This document shows, piece by piece, positions 44,891 to 53,178 of a DNA stretch of 64,000 nt. This stretch comes from Pedobacter cryoconitis (GTDB lineage Bacteria > Bacteroidota > Bacteroidia > Sphingobacteriales > Sphingobacteriaceae). A program made the position numbers and the translations under genes. The notes below the pieces were generated by a model. That model was not told where the DNA came from, made no database searches, and was given only the letters and a program-made list of their open reading frames with translations. The stretch is from contig JAAAFW010000015.1 in NCBI GenBank assembly GCA_019352875.1, positions 1,342,583 to 1,406,582 on the forward strand. The letters run 5' to 3'. The first letter of the stretch is position 1. Each line of letters opens with the position of its first letter.

Positions 44891-46088
44891 AACTATTGTT
44901 TATTTTATGGTTTAAAAGGTCAACGGTGAGTCTGGCGATCATGAGTTCTTCATTGGTGGGAGTAACACGTATGCTTACACGACTTTTATTCTTAGAAATA
45001 ATTGGTTCGTTTGCTTTATTTCTGGTTTTTGAAATTTCAATGCCAATAAATTCGAGACCCTCGCAGATCCGGCTGCGGATGATAGTTGAGTTTTCTCCAA
45101 TGCCACCGGTGAAAATTAGCAGATCCAATCCACCCATTGCGGCGGCCAGTGCTCCAATAAATTTTCTGGCTGAATAGCAAAAAACTGTTAATGCCGCTGC
45201 GGCTTTTGGGTTGTCAGCTTCCGCTTTTAGCAATTCCCGTATATCACTTTTACCAGCAATGGCTTTCAGACCAGAATCCTTGCTCAATAGGTCGTCTAGT
45301 TGATTTGCGGTCAATTTGTCCTGCTTTAAAATAAACAGCAGTGCACCCGGATCCAGGTCGCCGCTGCGCGTGCCCATCACCAGTCCACCGATGGGACTTA
45401 TGCCCATTGTTGTATCTACGCTAATCCCATTCTTAACTGCTGCCATGCTTGCACCATTGCCCAGATGAGCAATAATGATATTTTGCTTAATTGCTGCTGA
45501 TTCTTTTGCCATTAACTCCTGCAGGATATACTGATAAGAAAGTCCATGAAATCCATATTTAATCAGCCCCTTATCTTCATATTTTGCTGGTAACGGATAG
45601 TATTTGGCATGGGGTGGCATATTCTTATGAAATGCGGTGTCAAAACAAGCTACCTCTGGTACATCAGGGAAGGCAGACTGAAAAGTTTTAATCGTTTGAA
45701 TTTCTTCGGGTAAATGGTTAGGGGCGAGATAAACAAACTCGTCAAGGGTTTTTAATAGTTTTGGGTTAATGATTTCTGGTTCCCGGTGTTTCGGGCCTCC
45801 CTGCACCAGTCGATGTCCTATTGCTACGATTGGATAATCCTGTTTTTTATCTTTCAGCCAGGTGATAACCTCATTGACCGCAATAGCTAAATCTTTAAAA
45901 TTTCCTGATCGACTTTCCAGGATTTCATGGTTGTTGGTTTTGATTTCCAGCGTTCCCTTTCCTTCGCCGATAGGGCTGACGCTTCCCGACCAGAATTGCA
46001 ATAACGAATCAGAATCAAATAAAGAGAATTTAAGGCTAGACGAACCGCAGTTGATCACTAAAATACCGGCGTTACGCTGTTTTGGCAT
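44868..46088 (-). CDS. ackA: Acetate kinase
   Basis: This 406-residue sugar-kinase-fold enzyme opens with VINCGSSSLKFSLFD. It has the acetate-site segment GHRLVQGG, the catalytic FDTAFHKNMPPHAKYYPLP, and the ATP-binding IIAHLGNGASMAAVKNG and LIFTGGIGENS. It catalyses acetyl phosphate + ADP to acetate + ATP. It is the first gene of a four-gene operon and overlaps phosphoketolase by 23 bp. That pairing makes it the dedicated acetyl-phosphate outlet rather than part of an ackA-pta pair. A perfect palindrome lies 95 bp upstream. Confidence 0.96.
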   Translation of the reverse strand: MPKQRNAGILVINCGSSSLKFSLFDSDSLLQFWSGSVSPIGEGKGTLEIKTNNHEILESRSGNFKDLAIAVNEVITWLKDKKQDYPIVAIGHRLVQGGPKHREPEIINPKLLKTLDEFVYLAPNHLPEEIQTIKTFQSAFPDVPEVACFDTAFHKNMPPHAKYYPLPAKYEDKGLIKYGFHGLSYQYILQELMAKESAAIKQNIIIAHLGNGASMAAVKNGISVDTTMGISPIGGLVMGTRSGDLDPGALLFILKQDKLTANQLDDLLSKDSGLKAIAGKSDIRELLKAEADNPKAAAALTVFCYSARKFIGALAAAMGGLDLLIFTGGIGENSTIIRSRICEGLEFIGIEISKTRNKANEPIISKNKSRVSIRVTPTNEELMIARLTVDLLNHKINNSYGNQNNE

Positions 46089-46160
46089 TTGTTAGTAGTT
46101 TTAGTTAAAAGCCTCGAGCAATTATCTCAAGTAAAGCTACAGAAGTAGAGTTTGGGTAGT

Positions 46161-46198
46161 AATGACCGTCGTCGTGTAGAAAAATGACCATGGTCATT
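46161..46198. promoter_or_regulatory. 16-bp perfect palindrome plus third half-site upstream of ackA-xfp
   Basis: AATGACCATGGTCATT (46183-46198) is a perfect palindrome. A further AATGACC half-site starts at 46161, exactly 22 bp (two helical turns) from the first half-site. The cluster lies 73-110 bp upstream of ackA and 79 bp upstream of the divergent serine hydrolase gene. It looks like an operator for a dimeric regulator, possibly CRP/FNR-like, but the factor is unknown. Confidence 0.55.
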
Positions 46199-46276
46199 AA
46201 TTCAATAATATAATAAATGATTAATTTGTTTTAAATAGTTAAAATTCAATTGTTTAATCACATTAAATTAATATTG

Positions 46277-47734
46277 ATGAATAAACTGTATCAGATTGTG
46301 GTTCTGCCAATCGTTTTTCTTGCTGGTTCCATTAATAATTATGCACTTGCTCAGTCTGCGGTTCAGCAGCGGACAAAGCAAGTAGAAAATAACCTGACGG
46401 AATTTCTCCAGACTAATGATTCAGGACCGAAGAATCTTCAGCAAAGAATGAAACATTATAAGGTAAATGGGTTAAGTATTGCCGTAATAAAGAACTATAA
46501 GATAGATTGGGCGAAGGCTTATGGGATAGCGGATACTGTGTCGAAAACTCCTGTCACTAATAAGACACTCTTTCAGGTAGCCTCGATCAGCAAATCGCTC
46601 AATGCGGTAGGCGTAATGAAGCTTTTTAAAAGCCGGCATCTGGATTTACTCGCCGACATCAATACTTATTTGACCAGTTGGAAATTCCCCTATGATTCAT
46701 TGTCAAAGGGAAAAAAAATAAATACGGCCCATCTCCTGAGTCATACTGCAGGTTTGAATGTCTCTGGTTTTGGCGGTTATGAACGGGGAACTTCTCTACC
46801 GTCTGTAACTCAGATTTTAAATGGAGAACAGCCTGCTAATACAGCCGCGGTGAGATCGGTTTTTGAACCGGGACTTCGTCAGCAATATTCTGGTGGCGGC
46901 GTTACAATTACACAATTAATGCTTACCGATTTAAGTAAGGATCCTTATGAAAAATATATGGCCGACCAGGTCTTGAAGCCAATGGGTATGCTCAATAGTA
47001 CTTTCGCTCAGCCACCCCTGGGTCTGAAGCCTGGTGTTTTGGCTGCAGGTTATGATGTTGCGGGTAAAGAGGTTAAAGGCAAATCTCATGTTTATCCTGA
47101 ACAAGCTGCTGCAGGGTTATGGACGAACCCTACAGATCTGGCTAAATATATAATCGAGACCCAACTTGCTTATGAAGGAAGGTCTGCTAAAGTACTGGAT
47201 CAGCCAACCACGAGATTACGTTTAACACCATATATGAATGCCGACGCTGCTCTTGGCGTTTTTATCGAAAATCACGGCGGCTTGAAATATTTCGGCCATG
47301 GTGGCGCAAATGAAGGGTTTAGAAGTAGTTATTATGGTAGTCTGGAAGGTGGTAATGGTTTGGTCATCATGCTGAATTCCGACAATGGTGAAATTATACA
47401 GGAGTTAATTAATAGCATAGCTACAGTTTACAATTTCAAGGGTTTGAATAAGATCAAAAAAATAAAATTAGCTGATGTGTCGGAAACAGATCTGGATAGT
47501 TATCTAGGAGATTATCAGCTTACACCAAAATTGCTATTGTCAATTACCCGGCAAGGCAAACAGATTTATGCCCAGGCTACGGGACAAGCTAGACTGGAAG
47601 CCTTTCCTGAAACCAAATTCAAATTCTTTTTTAAGGTGATTCATGCGACAATGGAGTTCGTAAAAGATGATCAGGGCAAGGTGACCAAAATGCTTTTTAC
47701 CCAAGGTCCAACTATAGAAGCGAAGAAACATTAG
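46277..47734 (+). CDS. Secreted serine hydrolase, beta-lactamase/penicillin-binding-protein-like family
   Basis: This 485-residue protein has a signal peptide ending near residue 26 (NYALAQ). The class C beta-lactamase/PBP4*-like domain (about 60-385) has the nucleophile motif Ser-103-I-S-Lys-106, the Tyr motif YSGGG, and the third motif HGGANEG. A C-terminal lipocalin-like domain (about 390-485) is common in Bacteroidota members annotated as esterases or peptidases. Substrate is unknown, and beta-lactam resistance should not be assumed. It is divergent from the ackA operon and shares its upstream region. Confidence 0.88.
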   Translation: MNKLYQIVVLPIVFLAGSINNYALAQSAVQQRTKQVENNLTEFLQTNDSGPKNLQQRMKHYKVNGLSIAVIKNYKIDWAKAYGIADTVSKTPVTNKTLFQVASISKSLNAVGVMKLFKSRHLDLLADINTYLTSWKFPYDSLSKGKKINTAHLLSHTAGLNVSGFGGYERGTSLPSVTQILNGEQPANTAAVRSVFEPGLRQQYSGGGVTITQLMLTDLSKDPYEKYMADQVLKPMGMLNSTFAQPPLGLKPGVLAAGYDVAGKEVKGKSHVYPEQAAAGLWTNPTDLAKYIIETQLAYEGRSAKVLDQPTTRLRLTPYMNADAALGVFIENHGGLKYFGHGGANEGFRSSYYGSLEGGNGLVIMLNSDNGEIIQELINSIATVYNFKGLNKIKKIKLADVSETDLDSYLGDYQLTPKLLLSITRQGKQIYAQATGQARLEAFPETKFKFFFKVIHATMEFVKDDQGKVTKMLFTQGPTIEAKKH

Positions 47735-47826
47735 TCACTCCGTATTCAAACGGCTAATTCAGAAAAAATGCGTGGTCTTTTTTATAATCAAACCCTACCT
47801 TTACTATCAATTATCAATTCTTTCAA

Positions 47827-48204
47827 ATGCTTATGAGTATTACTTTTAAACGTATTAATCATTTCCATATCTGTATAGCGCCTGAAAGGCTGGAAGAGGC
47901 GAGGGATTTTTATACTAATATCATTGGTCTGGAAATGATACCACGTCCTGATCATGTTTTTGCTTCGCCTGGTTATTGGTTTAATATCGGCGATGTTCAG
48001 CTTCACCTTGGTGTGGAAAGAAGCTTGCCCTTTACTGATAGACATACAGCTATAGAAGTTACGGATATTTTAGCGGCTCAAAAGCATCTGGAAGCAAATG
48101 GTATTGTTATTTATCCGCAACCTAAAGTTAGGGGTTGGGAACGTTTCGCCTTTGCTGATCCATTTGGCAACCGCATGGAATTGCTCCAAATTATTAATGA
48201 ATAA
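47827..48204 (+). CDS. VOC family (glyoxalase/dioxygenase-like) protein
   Basis: This 125-residue vicinal-oxygen-chelate protein has two beta-alpha-beta-beta-beta modules. Metal-ligand candidates are His in FKRINHFHICI, His in QLHLGV and Glu in NRMELLQ. The sequence ERFAFADPFGNRMELLQI is the characteristic C-terminal end. Members range from glyoxalases to bleomycin-binding proteins, and the activity cannot be assigned. ATGs at 47827 and 47833 are both possible starts. Confidence 0.85.
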   Translation: MLMSITFKRINHFHICIAPERLEEARDFYTNIIGLEMIPRPDHVFASPGYWFNIGDVQLHLGVERSLPFTDRHTAIEVTDILAAQKHLEANGIVIYPQPKVRGWERFAFADPFGNRMELLQIINE

Positions 48205-48235
48205 CATGGCTACAGCTTTTTTGCACAAAATGTAC

Positions 48236-48712
48236 CTAGTCACCTTTTGCGGCTGCTTCCACATCTTTCAGAATGATCTTGCTCATCTTCATCATGGCAT
48301 CCATAACCCGTTTTGCTCTTTCTGTATCACTATCTTGCAGTAAATTGGGCAAAATTGCCGGGCAAACCTGCCAGGATAAACCGAATTTATCTTTTACCCA
48401 GCCACATTGTGATTCTTCACCTCCCTCAGCTGTTAAATTCGTCCAGAAGTAATCAATTTCATCCTGTGTATTAGCCTCAACAAAAAAAGAGACAGATTCG
48501 TTAAACTTGAAGTTGGGACCACCATTTAACAACATAAACTGCTGGTCTTCGATCTCAAGGTCGACTGCCAATATCTCACCGCCGAATCCGGGTGCGTCTT
48601 TCGGGTAATAACTGGTTCCAAGCACTTTTGAGTTTTTAAATACTGAAGTATAGAAGTCAATTGCCTCACTTACATTATGGTCGAACCATAAACAGGGTCT
48701 TATCTTTTTCAT
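48236..48712 (-). CDS. VOC family protein, PhnB-like (3-demethylubiquinone methyltransferase-like fold)
   Basis: This 158-residue protein matches the PhnB-like VOC family. It opens with KIRPCLWFDHNVSEAIDFYT, has GPNFKFNESVSFFVEANTQ, and ends with WVKDKFGLSWQVCPAILP. An in-frame ATG 86 codons upstream would add an unrelated segment; the MKKIRP start matches the family. The function is unknown. The fold is often misannotated as a methyltransferase. Confidence 0.87.
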   Translation of the reverse strand: MKKIRPCLWFDHNVSEAIDFYTSVFKNSKVLGTSYYPKDAPGFGGEILAVDLEIEDQQFMLLNGGPNFKFNESVSFFVEANTQDEIDYFWTNLTAEGGEESQCGWVKDKFGLSWQVCPAILPNLLQDSDTERAKRVMDAMMKMSKIILKDVEAAAKGD

Positions 48713-48888
48713 CGTCTTGTTGTTTAAATTTTGTTGAGTCCTATTTAATGGATAAACAAGTATTTCGACCAGAGGTTTATAAAACTTTGATATGTAGCTA
48801 ATTATTAGTGTAGCTATATCATTTGAAAGAACTGGATAAAAACATCCTAAAACCTTATCTTGTATTCTGAACCTCAGCTTCATCGAAT

Positions 48889-49818
48889 ATGAAAAATACA
48901 TCTCAATCCTGGCCCGTATTAGATTATCAAAAATATAAAAGTACGCTGGCAACGGTTCATTTATGGACACAGATTGTCGGTAAAATCAGGCTGTCAAACT
49001 CCCCATGGGTCAACCATTCCTGGCATGTAACGCTATATGTATCGTCAAGAGGACTCACTACCGGAAGCATTCCTTATTCAGACGGTATATTTCAACTGGA
49101 TCTTGATTTTATCTCACATGAGTTGGTTATATCCTCGAGTGATGGACAAAGAGAGATAGTATTACTTTATCCTCGCTCTGTAGCCAGTTTCTATAAGGAG
49201 CTTTTAAGTAAGATTGAACAGATGGGAATTGAGGTAGCCATTTATGCTGCTCCTAATGAGGTTGACCCTGCGATTCCTTTTATCCAGGATGAGGTACATA
49301 AAAGTTATGATGCCGTTCAAATGAATTTACTCTGGCTGGCTTTAGTTAAAATAGAAAAGGTCTTCACCCGGTTCAGGGCTGGTTTCACCGGGAAGGTAAG
49401 TCCGATACATTTTTTTTGGGGTGCCTTCGATCTGGCTGTAACCCGTTTTTCCGGCAGAGAGGCGCCGGTCCATCAGGGTGGGGCACCAAATATGCCGGAC
49501 AGAATCATGCAGGAAGCATATTCTCATGAGGTAAGTAGTTGTGGCTTTTGGCCTGGTAGTGAGCAGTCTCCTTCACCGGCATTTTATTCCTATTGTTATC
49601 CGACTCCTGAAGAGTTTGGGAAGCAGCCTGTACAGCCTGAAGAAGCTTTTTACAGCGCAGAAATGGGTGAGTTTTTCCTTACTTATGAAGTGGTGCAGCG
49701 TTCAGGCGATCCCGAAAAGTTATTAATGCAGTTTCTGGTATCAACTTATGAAGCAGCTGCTATTACCGGTAACTGGGATAAGGATCTGGAGTGTAATCTA
49801 AGCCATTTTGAACGATAG
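48889..49818 (+). CDS. DUF5996 family protein
   Basis: This 309-residue soluble protein carries the family hallmark TLATVHLWTQIVGKIRL near residue 20, then WHVTLYVSSRGLTTGSIPY and FQLDLDFISHELVI. The C-terminal HFFWGAFDLAVTRFSGR also fits. No enzymatic activity is established for the family that I know of. It is transcribed alone, converging on the USP gene. Confidence 0.87.
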   Translation: MKNTSQSWPVLDYQKYKSTLATVHLWTQIVGKIRLSNSPWVNHSWHVTLYVSSRGLTTGSIPYSDGIFQLDLDFISHELVISSSDGQREIVLLYPRSVASFYKELLSKIEQMGIEVAIYAAPNEVDPAIPFIQDEVHKSYDAVQMNLLWLALVKIEKVFTRFRAGFTGKVSPIHFFWGAFDLAVTRFSGREAPVHQGGAPNMPDRIMQEAYSHEVSSCGFWPGSEQSPSPAFYSYCYPTPEEFGKQPVQPEEAFYSAEMGEFFLTYEVVQRSGDPEKLLMQFLVSTYEAAAITGNWDKDLECNLSHFER

Positions 49819-49842
49819 CAATATTTTTGTCAGGAAACCAGA

Positions 49843-50319
49843 TCAATCTTTTAGAAATTCAAACTCAGGTACTATAACTGCCGGACATCTGGCTTGACCA
49901 AGTATATCGCTAATAACTGTCCCATATTGGAAATCGTCGTTGTTACGTGCACGGTAGCCACCCATAACGACCATTAAGATATTAGTTCTTTCAGTAATCA
50001 TATTACTTATATTTTCTGCGACAGAACCGCCTTCGGCTATACATTCGATCTGAGGTTGAAATACATTTTCTGCTGCTGGTGCAAGTTGGTTAAGGCGTTC
50101 TGCTTCTTTTAATAATTTAGACAGGCTATTTTCCCTAAGTGCAGGGTAATCACTACTAGGCCAGCTGTCGAAGGTAGAAATCGGAACGAAATAGGAGTGG
50201 AACAGCAACAGGTTCGCTTGGAATTTACGGGCTAGTATCAAAGAATATTCTGCTGCGTTTCGTGCACAACTGCTGAAATCGGTTAACACAATGATAGTTT
50301 TAAGATCTTGATTACTCAT
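49843..50319 (-). CDS. Universal stress protein, single domain
   Basis: This 158-residue UspA-like protein opens with IIVLTDFSSCARNAAEYSLI and has NILMVVMGGYRARN before a C-terminal strand CPAVIVPE. The Gly-x2-Gly-x9-Gly ATP motif is degenerate, as in the USP at 19.0 kb. It is cytoplasmic. USPs are often co-regulated with acetate kinase and phosphoketolase under oxygen limitation in other bacteria, but no shared control site was seen upstream of this gene. Confidence 0.88.
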   Translation of the reverse strand: MSNQDLKTIIVLTDFSSCARNAAEYSLILARKFQANLLLFHSYFVPISTFDSWPSSDYPALRENSLSKLLKEAERLNQLAPAAENVFQPQIECIAEGGSVAENISNMITERTNILMVVMGGYRARNNDDFQYGTVISDILGQARCPAVIVPEFEFLKD

Positions 50320-50534
50320 AGAATTGAATTAAATACGTGATTTATTAAAGTTACTGTGTTATCAAGGCGTGAAAATGATACTGCTCACCTAATTCTCTGA
50401 TAACAAGCATATTTTTTTTGAATAGAGTAATACTTTGTACCAGAATCTGATCGATGGAGATAAGAACAATGATAAGAAAATAAGCACGGTTACTATCAGT
50501 TTAACATATCAATTCTTTTTCTATATTATTTCAA

Positions 50535-50542
50535 TACCTTTG
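50535..50542 (+). promoter_or_regulatory. Bacteroidota -7 promoter box upstream of the B12 riboswitch
   Basis: TACCTTTG fits the Bacteroidota consensus TAnnTTTG. It would place transcription start near 50548, at the beginning of the riboswitch. The -33 TTTG box is not well conserved. Confidence 0.45.
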
Positions 50543-50544
50543 CG

Positions 50545-50715
50545 GCGCTTTTGGTTCCAGGAATAACACCCCGGATTAAAAGGGAATACGGTGAAAATCC
50601 GTAACTGTCCCGCAACTGTAAGCGCCATAACGATTTTCTAATCTAGTCACTTTTCTGCTTCAGGCAGAATGGGAAGGCTTGAATGTCGGGCGTAAGTCAG
50701 GAGACCTGCCTATAG
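50545..50715 (+). promoter_or_regulatory. Cobalamin riboswitch (B12 element)
   Basis: The conserved cobalamin-aptamer blocks occur in order: an AAAAGGGAA core, a GGTGAAAATCC segment, CCGCAACTGTAAGC, and the closing B12 box GTCAGGAGACCTGCC (50696-50710). It should bind adenosyl- or methylcobalamin and repress the downstream genes when B12 is plentiful. The first confident gene begins about 255 nt downstream. Confidence 0.95.
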
Positions 50716-50752
50716 CATTATGATTTCATAGCTTTCGGGGATTGAAGCTAGG

Positions 50753-50965
50753 ATGAGACTTACAATATTGTATTTCATTTCCTTGTTTAACTGTTTGCTG
50801 TGGGTTTTAACTCACAACAAAAAAATGGTAAAAAAGATAGTTGCCTTTATTATAACGTACAATATTTCTGTATTGAATTTTTTCTTTCAATTGCGATGTA
50901 CCTTTCGCCAAAGCTATTCTTTTGTCCAAAATACCGATTGCATAAACATATTAAAACCCTTTTGA
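50753..50965 (+). CDS. Possible 70-residue leader ORF in the B12-riboswitch transcript
   Basis: An ATG with a nearby AAGCTAGG opens directly after the riboswitch and encodes 70 residues. There is an N-terminal hydrophobic run (LTILYFISLFNCLLWVL) and a second one (IVAFIITYNISVLNFFF). I recognise no family. It could be a leader peptide, a remnant of a lost gene start (the N-terminus resembles a signal peptide), or chance. It ends just before the lipoprotein ATG. Confidence 0.25.
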   Translation: MRLTILYFISLFNCLLWVLTHNKKMVKKIVAFIITYNISVLNFFFQLRCTFRQSYSFVQNTDCINILKPF

Positions 50966-50970
50966 CTCCT

Positions 50971-51912
50971 ATGAAAACAACGTTAATCACTGTACTGTTC
51001 GTGGTATCCATCGTTACTTTTTCCTGTAAAAAAGAAAAAACTGCAGGTGAAGGAGAGCTACCTCCGGTAGTAAACCCATCGCCTTATCTAAATAAAATTT
51101 ATGAGTTTAAACCGGCCCCTGGGCAGTTTACCAATGAGGGAGGTAATAATGACCTGGCCAAAACAGAAATTCTGATAGGTACTGCAGGCGATGGCTTAGT
51201 ATCACTGGGAGGTTATGGTGGTTATATCATTTTTGGTTTTGATCATGCCGTCACTAATGGCCCCGGTGTAGATCTGGGTATTTACGGCAATCCGTTAGTT
51301 GGTGTAGGTATGGAATTTTCTGAACCTGGAATTGTAAGTGTAATGCAGGACAAAAATAAAAATGGCTTACCAGATGATGAATGGTATGAGCTGGCTGGAA
51401 GTGACTACAATGCGGCTACCACGATTAAAAATTACAAGATCACTTATTACAAACCTGCAAGTCCAACCGATGATATCCGTTGGACAGATAATCAGGGTAA
51501 AGAAGGTTTTGTGTTGAGAAATCAGTTTCATAAGGAAGATTATTATCCGAGCTGGGCTACTACAAATGAAATATCTTTTACTGGTACTTTAGTTAAGAAC
51601 ACATTAACAGTGGGCTCTATTATCACAAACAAACCTTTGGGTATCGGGTACGCAGATAATGGCTCCAGTGAATATTTAAGCTTACAAGATCAGTTTGGAC
51701 GAGGCTATAATACTTTTGACATCGACTGGGCAGTTGATGGCAATGGAAAAAAAGTCGTATTAACTGCTATAGATTTTGTTAAGGTTTATACCGGTCAAAA
51801 CAGTAACGGAAATCCTTTCAGTCCAGATAATAATAACCCGAGGTCGCGTTTTGTCGGCGAAATATCAACAGAATTTGCTGGTGCCGTAGACCTTAAACTG
51901 CTAAAGAAATAA
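50971..51912 (+). CDS. B12-regulated surface lipoprotein of unknown function
   Basis: This 313-residue predicted lipoprotein has the lipobox IVTFSC followed by KKEKTAGEG. The mature domain is rich in Gly and aromatic residues (LVSLGGYGGYIIFGFDHAV, NKNGLPDDEWYELAG). This is the type annotated as 'cell surface protein' in Bacteroidota cobalamin loci. The cobalamin riboswitch upstream and the BtuG-like gene 15 bp downstream imply a role in corrinoid capture at the cell surface. That role is inference. The start at 50971 gives a clean signal peptide; an in-frame ATG at 50800 does not. Confidence 0.8.
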   Translation: MKTTLITVLFVVSIVTFSCKKEKTAGEGELPPVVNPSPYLNKIYEFKPAPGQFTNEGGNNDLAKTEILIGTAGDGLVSLGGYGGYIIFGFDHAVTNGPGVDLGIYGNPLVGVGMEFSEPGIVSVMQDKNKNGLPDDEWYELAGSDYNAATTIKNYKITYYKPASPTDDIRWTDNQGKEGFVLRNQFHKEDYYPSWATTNEISFTGTLVKNTLTVGSIITNKPLGIGYADNGSSEYLSLQDQFGRGYNTFDIDWAVDGNGKKVVLTAIDFVKVYTGQNSNGNPFSPDNNNPRSRFVGEISTEFAGAVDLKLLKK

Positions 51913-51927
51913 ACAACAAACTATATA

Positions 51928-53028
51928 ATGAAACAATTTAACATCAAAAAGCTTCTTTTTGCAGCCTTAATTTTAACTACAAGCTTATACTCTTGTAAGA
52001 AAGATAATGCTGACCGTCCGGAACTTGAACCAGGTAACAAATACGATAATGGGTTTTTCGTTATCGGCGAAGGTTCTTATGCACGGAATGCCGGAGCGAT
52101 TAATTTCTACAGATACGGTGATGACACATTAAGCATAAGGGCATATGAAAAAGAAAATCCTGGTAAAATATTAGCCAATAGTTCACAAAGCAGCACGTTA
52201 CAATTTGCTTCGGTAATTAATGGCAGCATTTATCTGATTAGCAAAATGAACGGCCCAATTGTAAAAGTAAGCTCGTCAACACTAAAAGAAGAAGCTAGAT
52301 ACGTACAAGAAACCAGCAACTGGAGAAGTATTGTTCAGGTCGACGGAAACCGTGGGCTTTTAAGTGCCAATGACGGTGTTTATCAAATTGATTTAAATAA
52401 TCTTGCTATCCAGAATAAATTGACTAATGTAAGTGCGTTAAATACCGGTGATATGTGGAAGACAGGTGATTACGTTTACATATTGCAAAGTAACGGTGTT
52501 AAAATCTTATCTGCCAGCAACTATTCATTCGTAAAAAGTTTTTCTAACCTGAGTCGTGGTTTTGCGGAGACACCTAATGGCAAAGTCTGGGCCTCAACTG
52601 GTAGCCGCTTAATTGCAATCGATAATAAATTGGATACTGCAGGAGTAGCTCTTCCGGTAAGTTTAGGATCGTCCGGTTTAGACGCGCCTACCAGGATTAC
52701 TGCTTCAACGAAAGAGAACGCTGTTTTTTATCATTCTGGCAAATCAATCTATAAGTATGTTGATGGTAATGCGTCAACATTGGCTAAGCCTTTTATCACT
52801 ATTACCGAAGACCCGTTTATGATCTATGGCGCTATTCGTTATGATAGAAACAAGGATTACATTGTTGTCAATGGAATCCAGGGATATGGTGCAGCTTCAA
52901 CAGTTAATTACCTGCTGATTTATAATGCTTCAACCGGCGCATTAGTTAAGAGAATAAAATACGGCGGAGACGGCGTTACCGTGGATTTTAGTAAGATCTT
53001 TTTTCCTGATTTAACAGTATTTCACTAA
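51928..53028 (+). CDS. DUF5074/YncE-like beta-propeller surface lipoprotein (BtuG-like)
   Basis: This 366-residue lipoprotein has the lipobox TSLYSC. The repeated short beta-strand blocks (GNRGLLSANDGVYQIDLNN, GDYVYILQSNGVKILSA, GKVWASTGSRLIAIDN) indicate a beta-propeller. Bacteroidota BtuG proteins are such propellers that bind B12 at the surface with very high affinity and hand it to BtuB. The riboswitch in front supports the same role here, but the similarity is judged by eye. A strong terminator follows. Confidence 0.78.
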   Translation: MKQFNIKKLLFAALILTTSLYSCKKDNADRPELEPGNKYDNGFFVIGEGSYARNAGAINFYRYGDDTLSIRAYEKENPGKILANSSQSSTLQFASVINGSIYLISKMNGPIVKVSSSTLKEEARYVQETSNWRSIVQVDGNRGLLSANDGVYQIDLNNLAIQNKLTNVSALNTGDMWKTGDYVYILQSNGVKILSASNYSFVKSFSNLSRGFAETPNGKVWASTGSRLIAIDNKLDTAGVALPVSLGSSGLDAPTRITASTKENAVFYHSGKSIYKYVDGNASTLAKPFITITEDPFMIYGAIRYDRNKDYIVVNGIQGYGAASTVNYLLIYNASTGALVKRIKYGGDGVTVDFSKIFFPDLTVFH

Positions 53029-53066
53029 GTCTTATTATTTACATTAAATCGACGTAATAAATGTTT

Positions 53067-53108
53067 AAAAGCGGGTGTGTCATCTTAGATGACACACCCG
53101 CTTTTTTT
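53067..53108 (+). terminator. Strong rho-independent terminator of the B12 operon
   Basis: An 18-bp perfect stem (53067-53084 with 53088-53105) has a TTA loop and ends in a run of T. It closes the two-lipoprotein transcription unit. Confidence 0.9.
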
Positions 53109-53178
53109 TATAAACTCAATTTTATTGGGATTATCCATAACCTTTTAACCAGCATATTTGTTGTTCTGCAAAAGTATT

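Noticed and set aside
46277..47734. Beta-lactamase resistance gene
   Set aside because: The SxxK, Tyr and His-Gly-Gly motifs define the wider serine hydrolase family. The lipocalin-like C-terminal domain is typical of peptidase/esterase members, not resistance enzymes.
48236..48970. A 244-residue version of the PhnB-like protein
   Set aside because: The extra 86 residues come from an upstream ATG, overlap the divergent DUF5996 gene start and do not resemble the family. The gene starts at 48712.
50800..50970. Upstream extension of the B12 lipoprotein from an ATG at 50800
   Set aside because: It would put 57 Cys/Lys/Tyr-rich residues before a perfect lipoprotein signal peptide at 50971.
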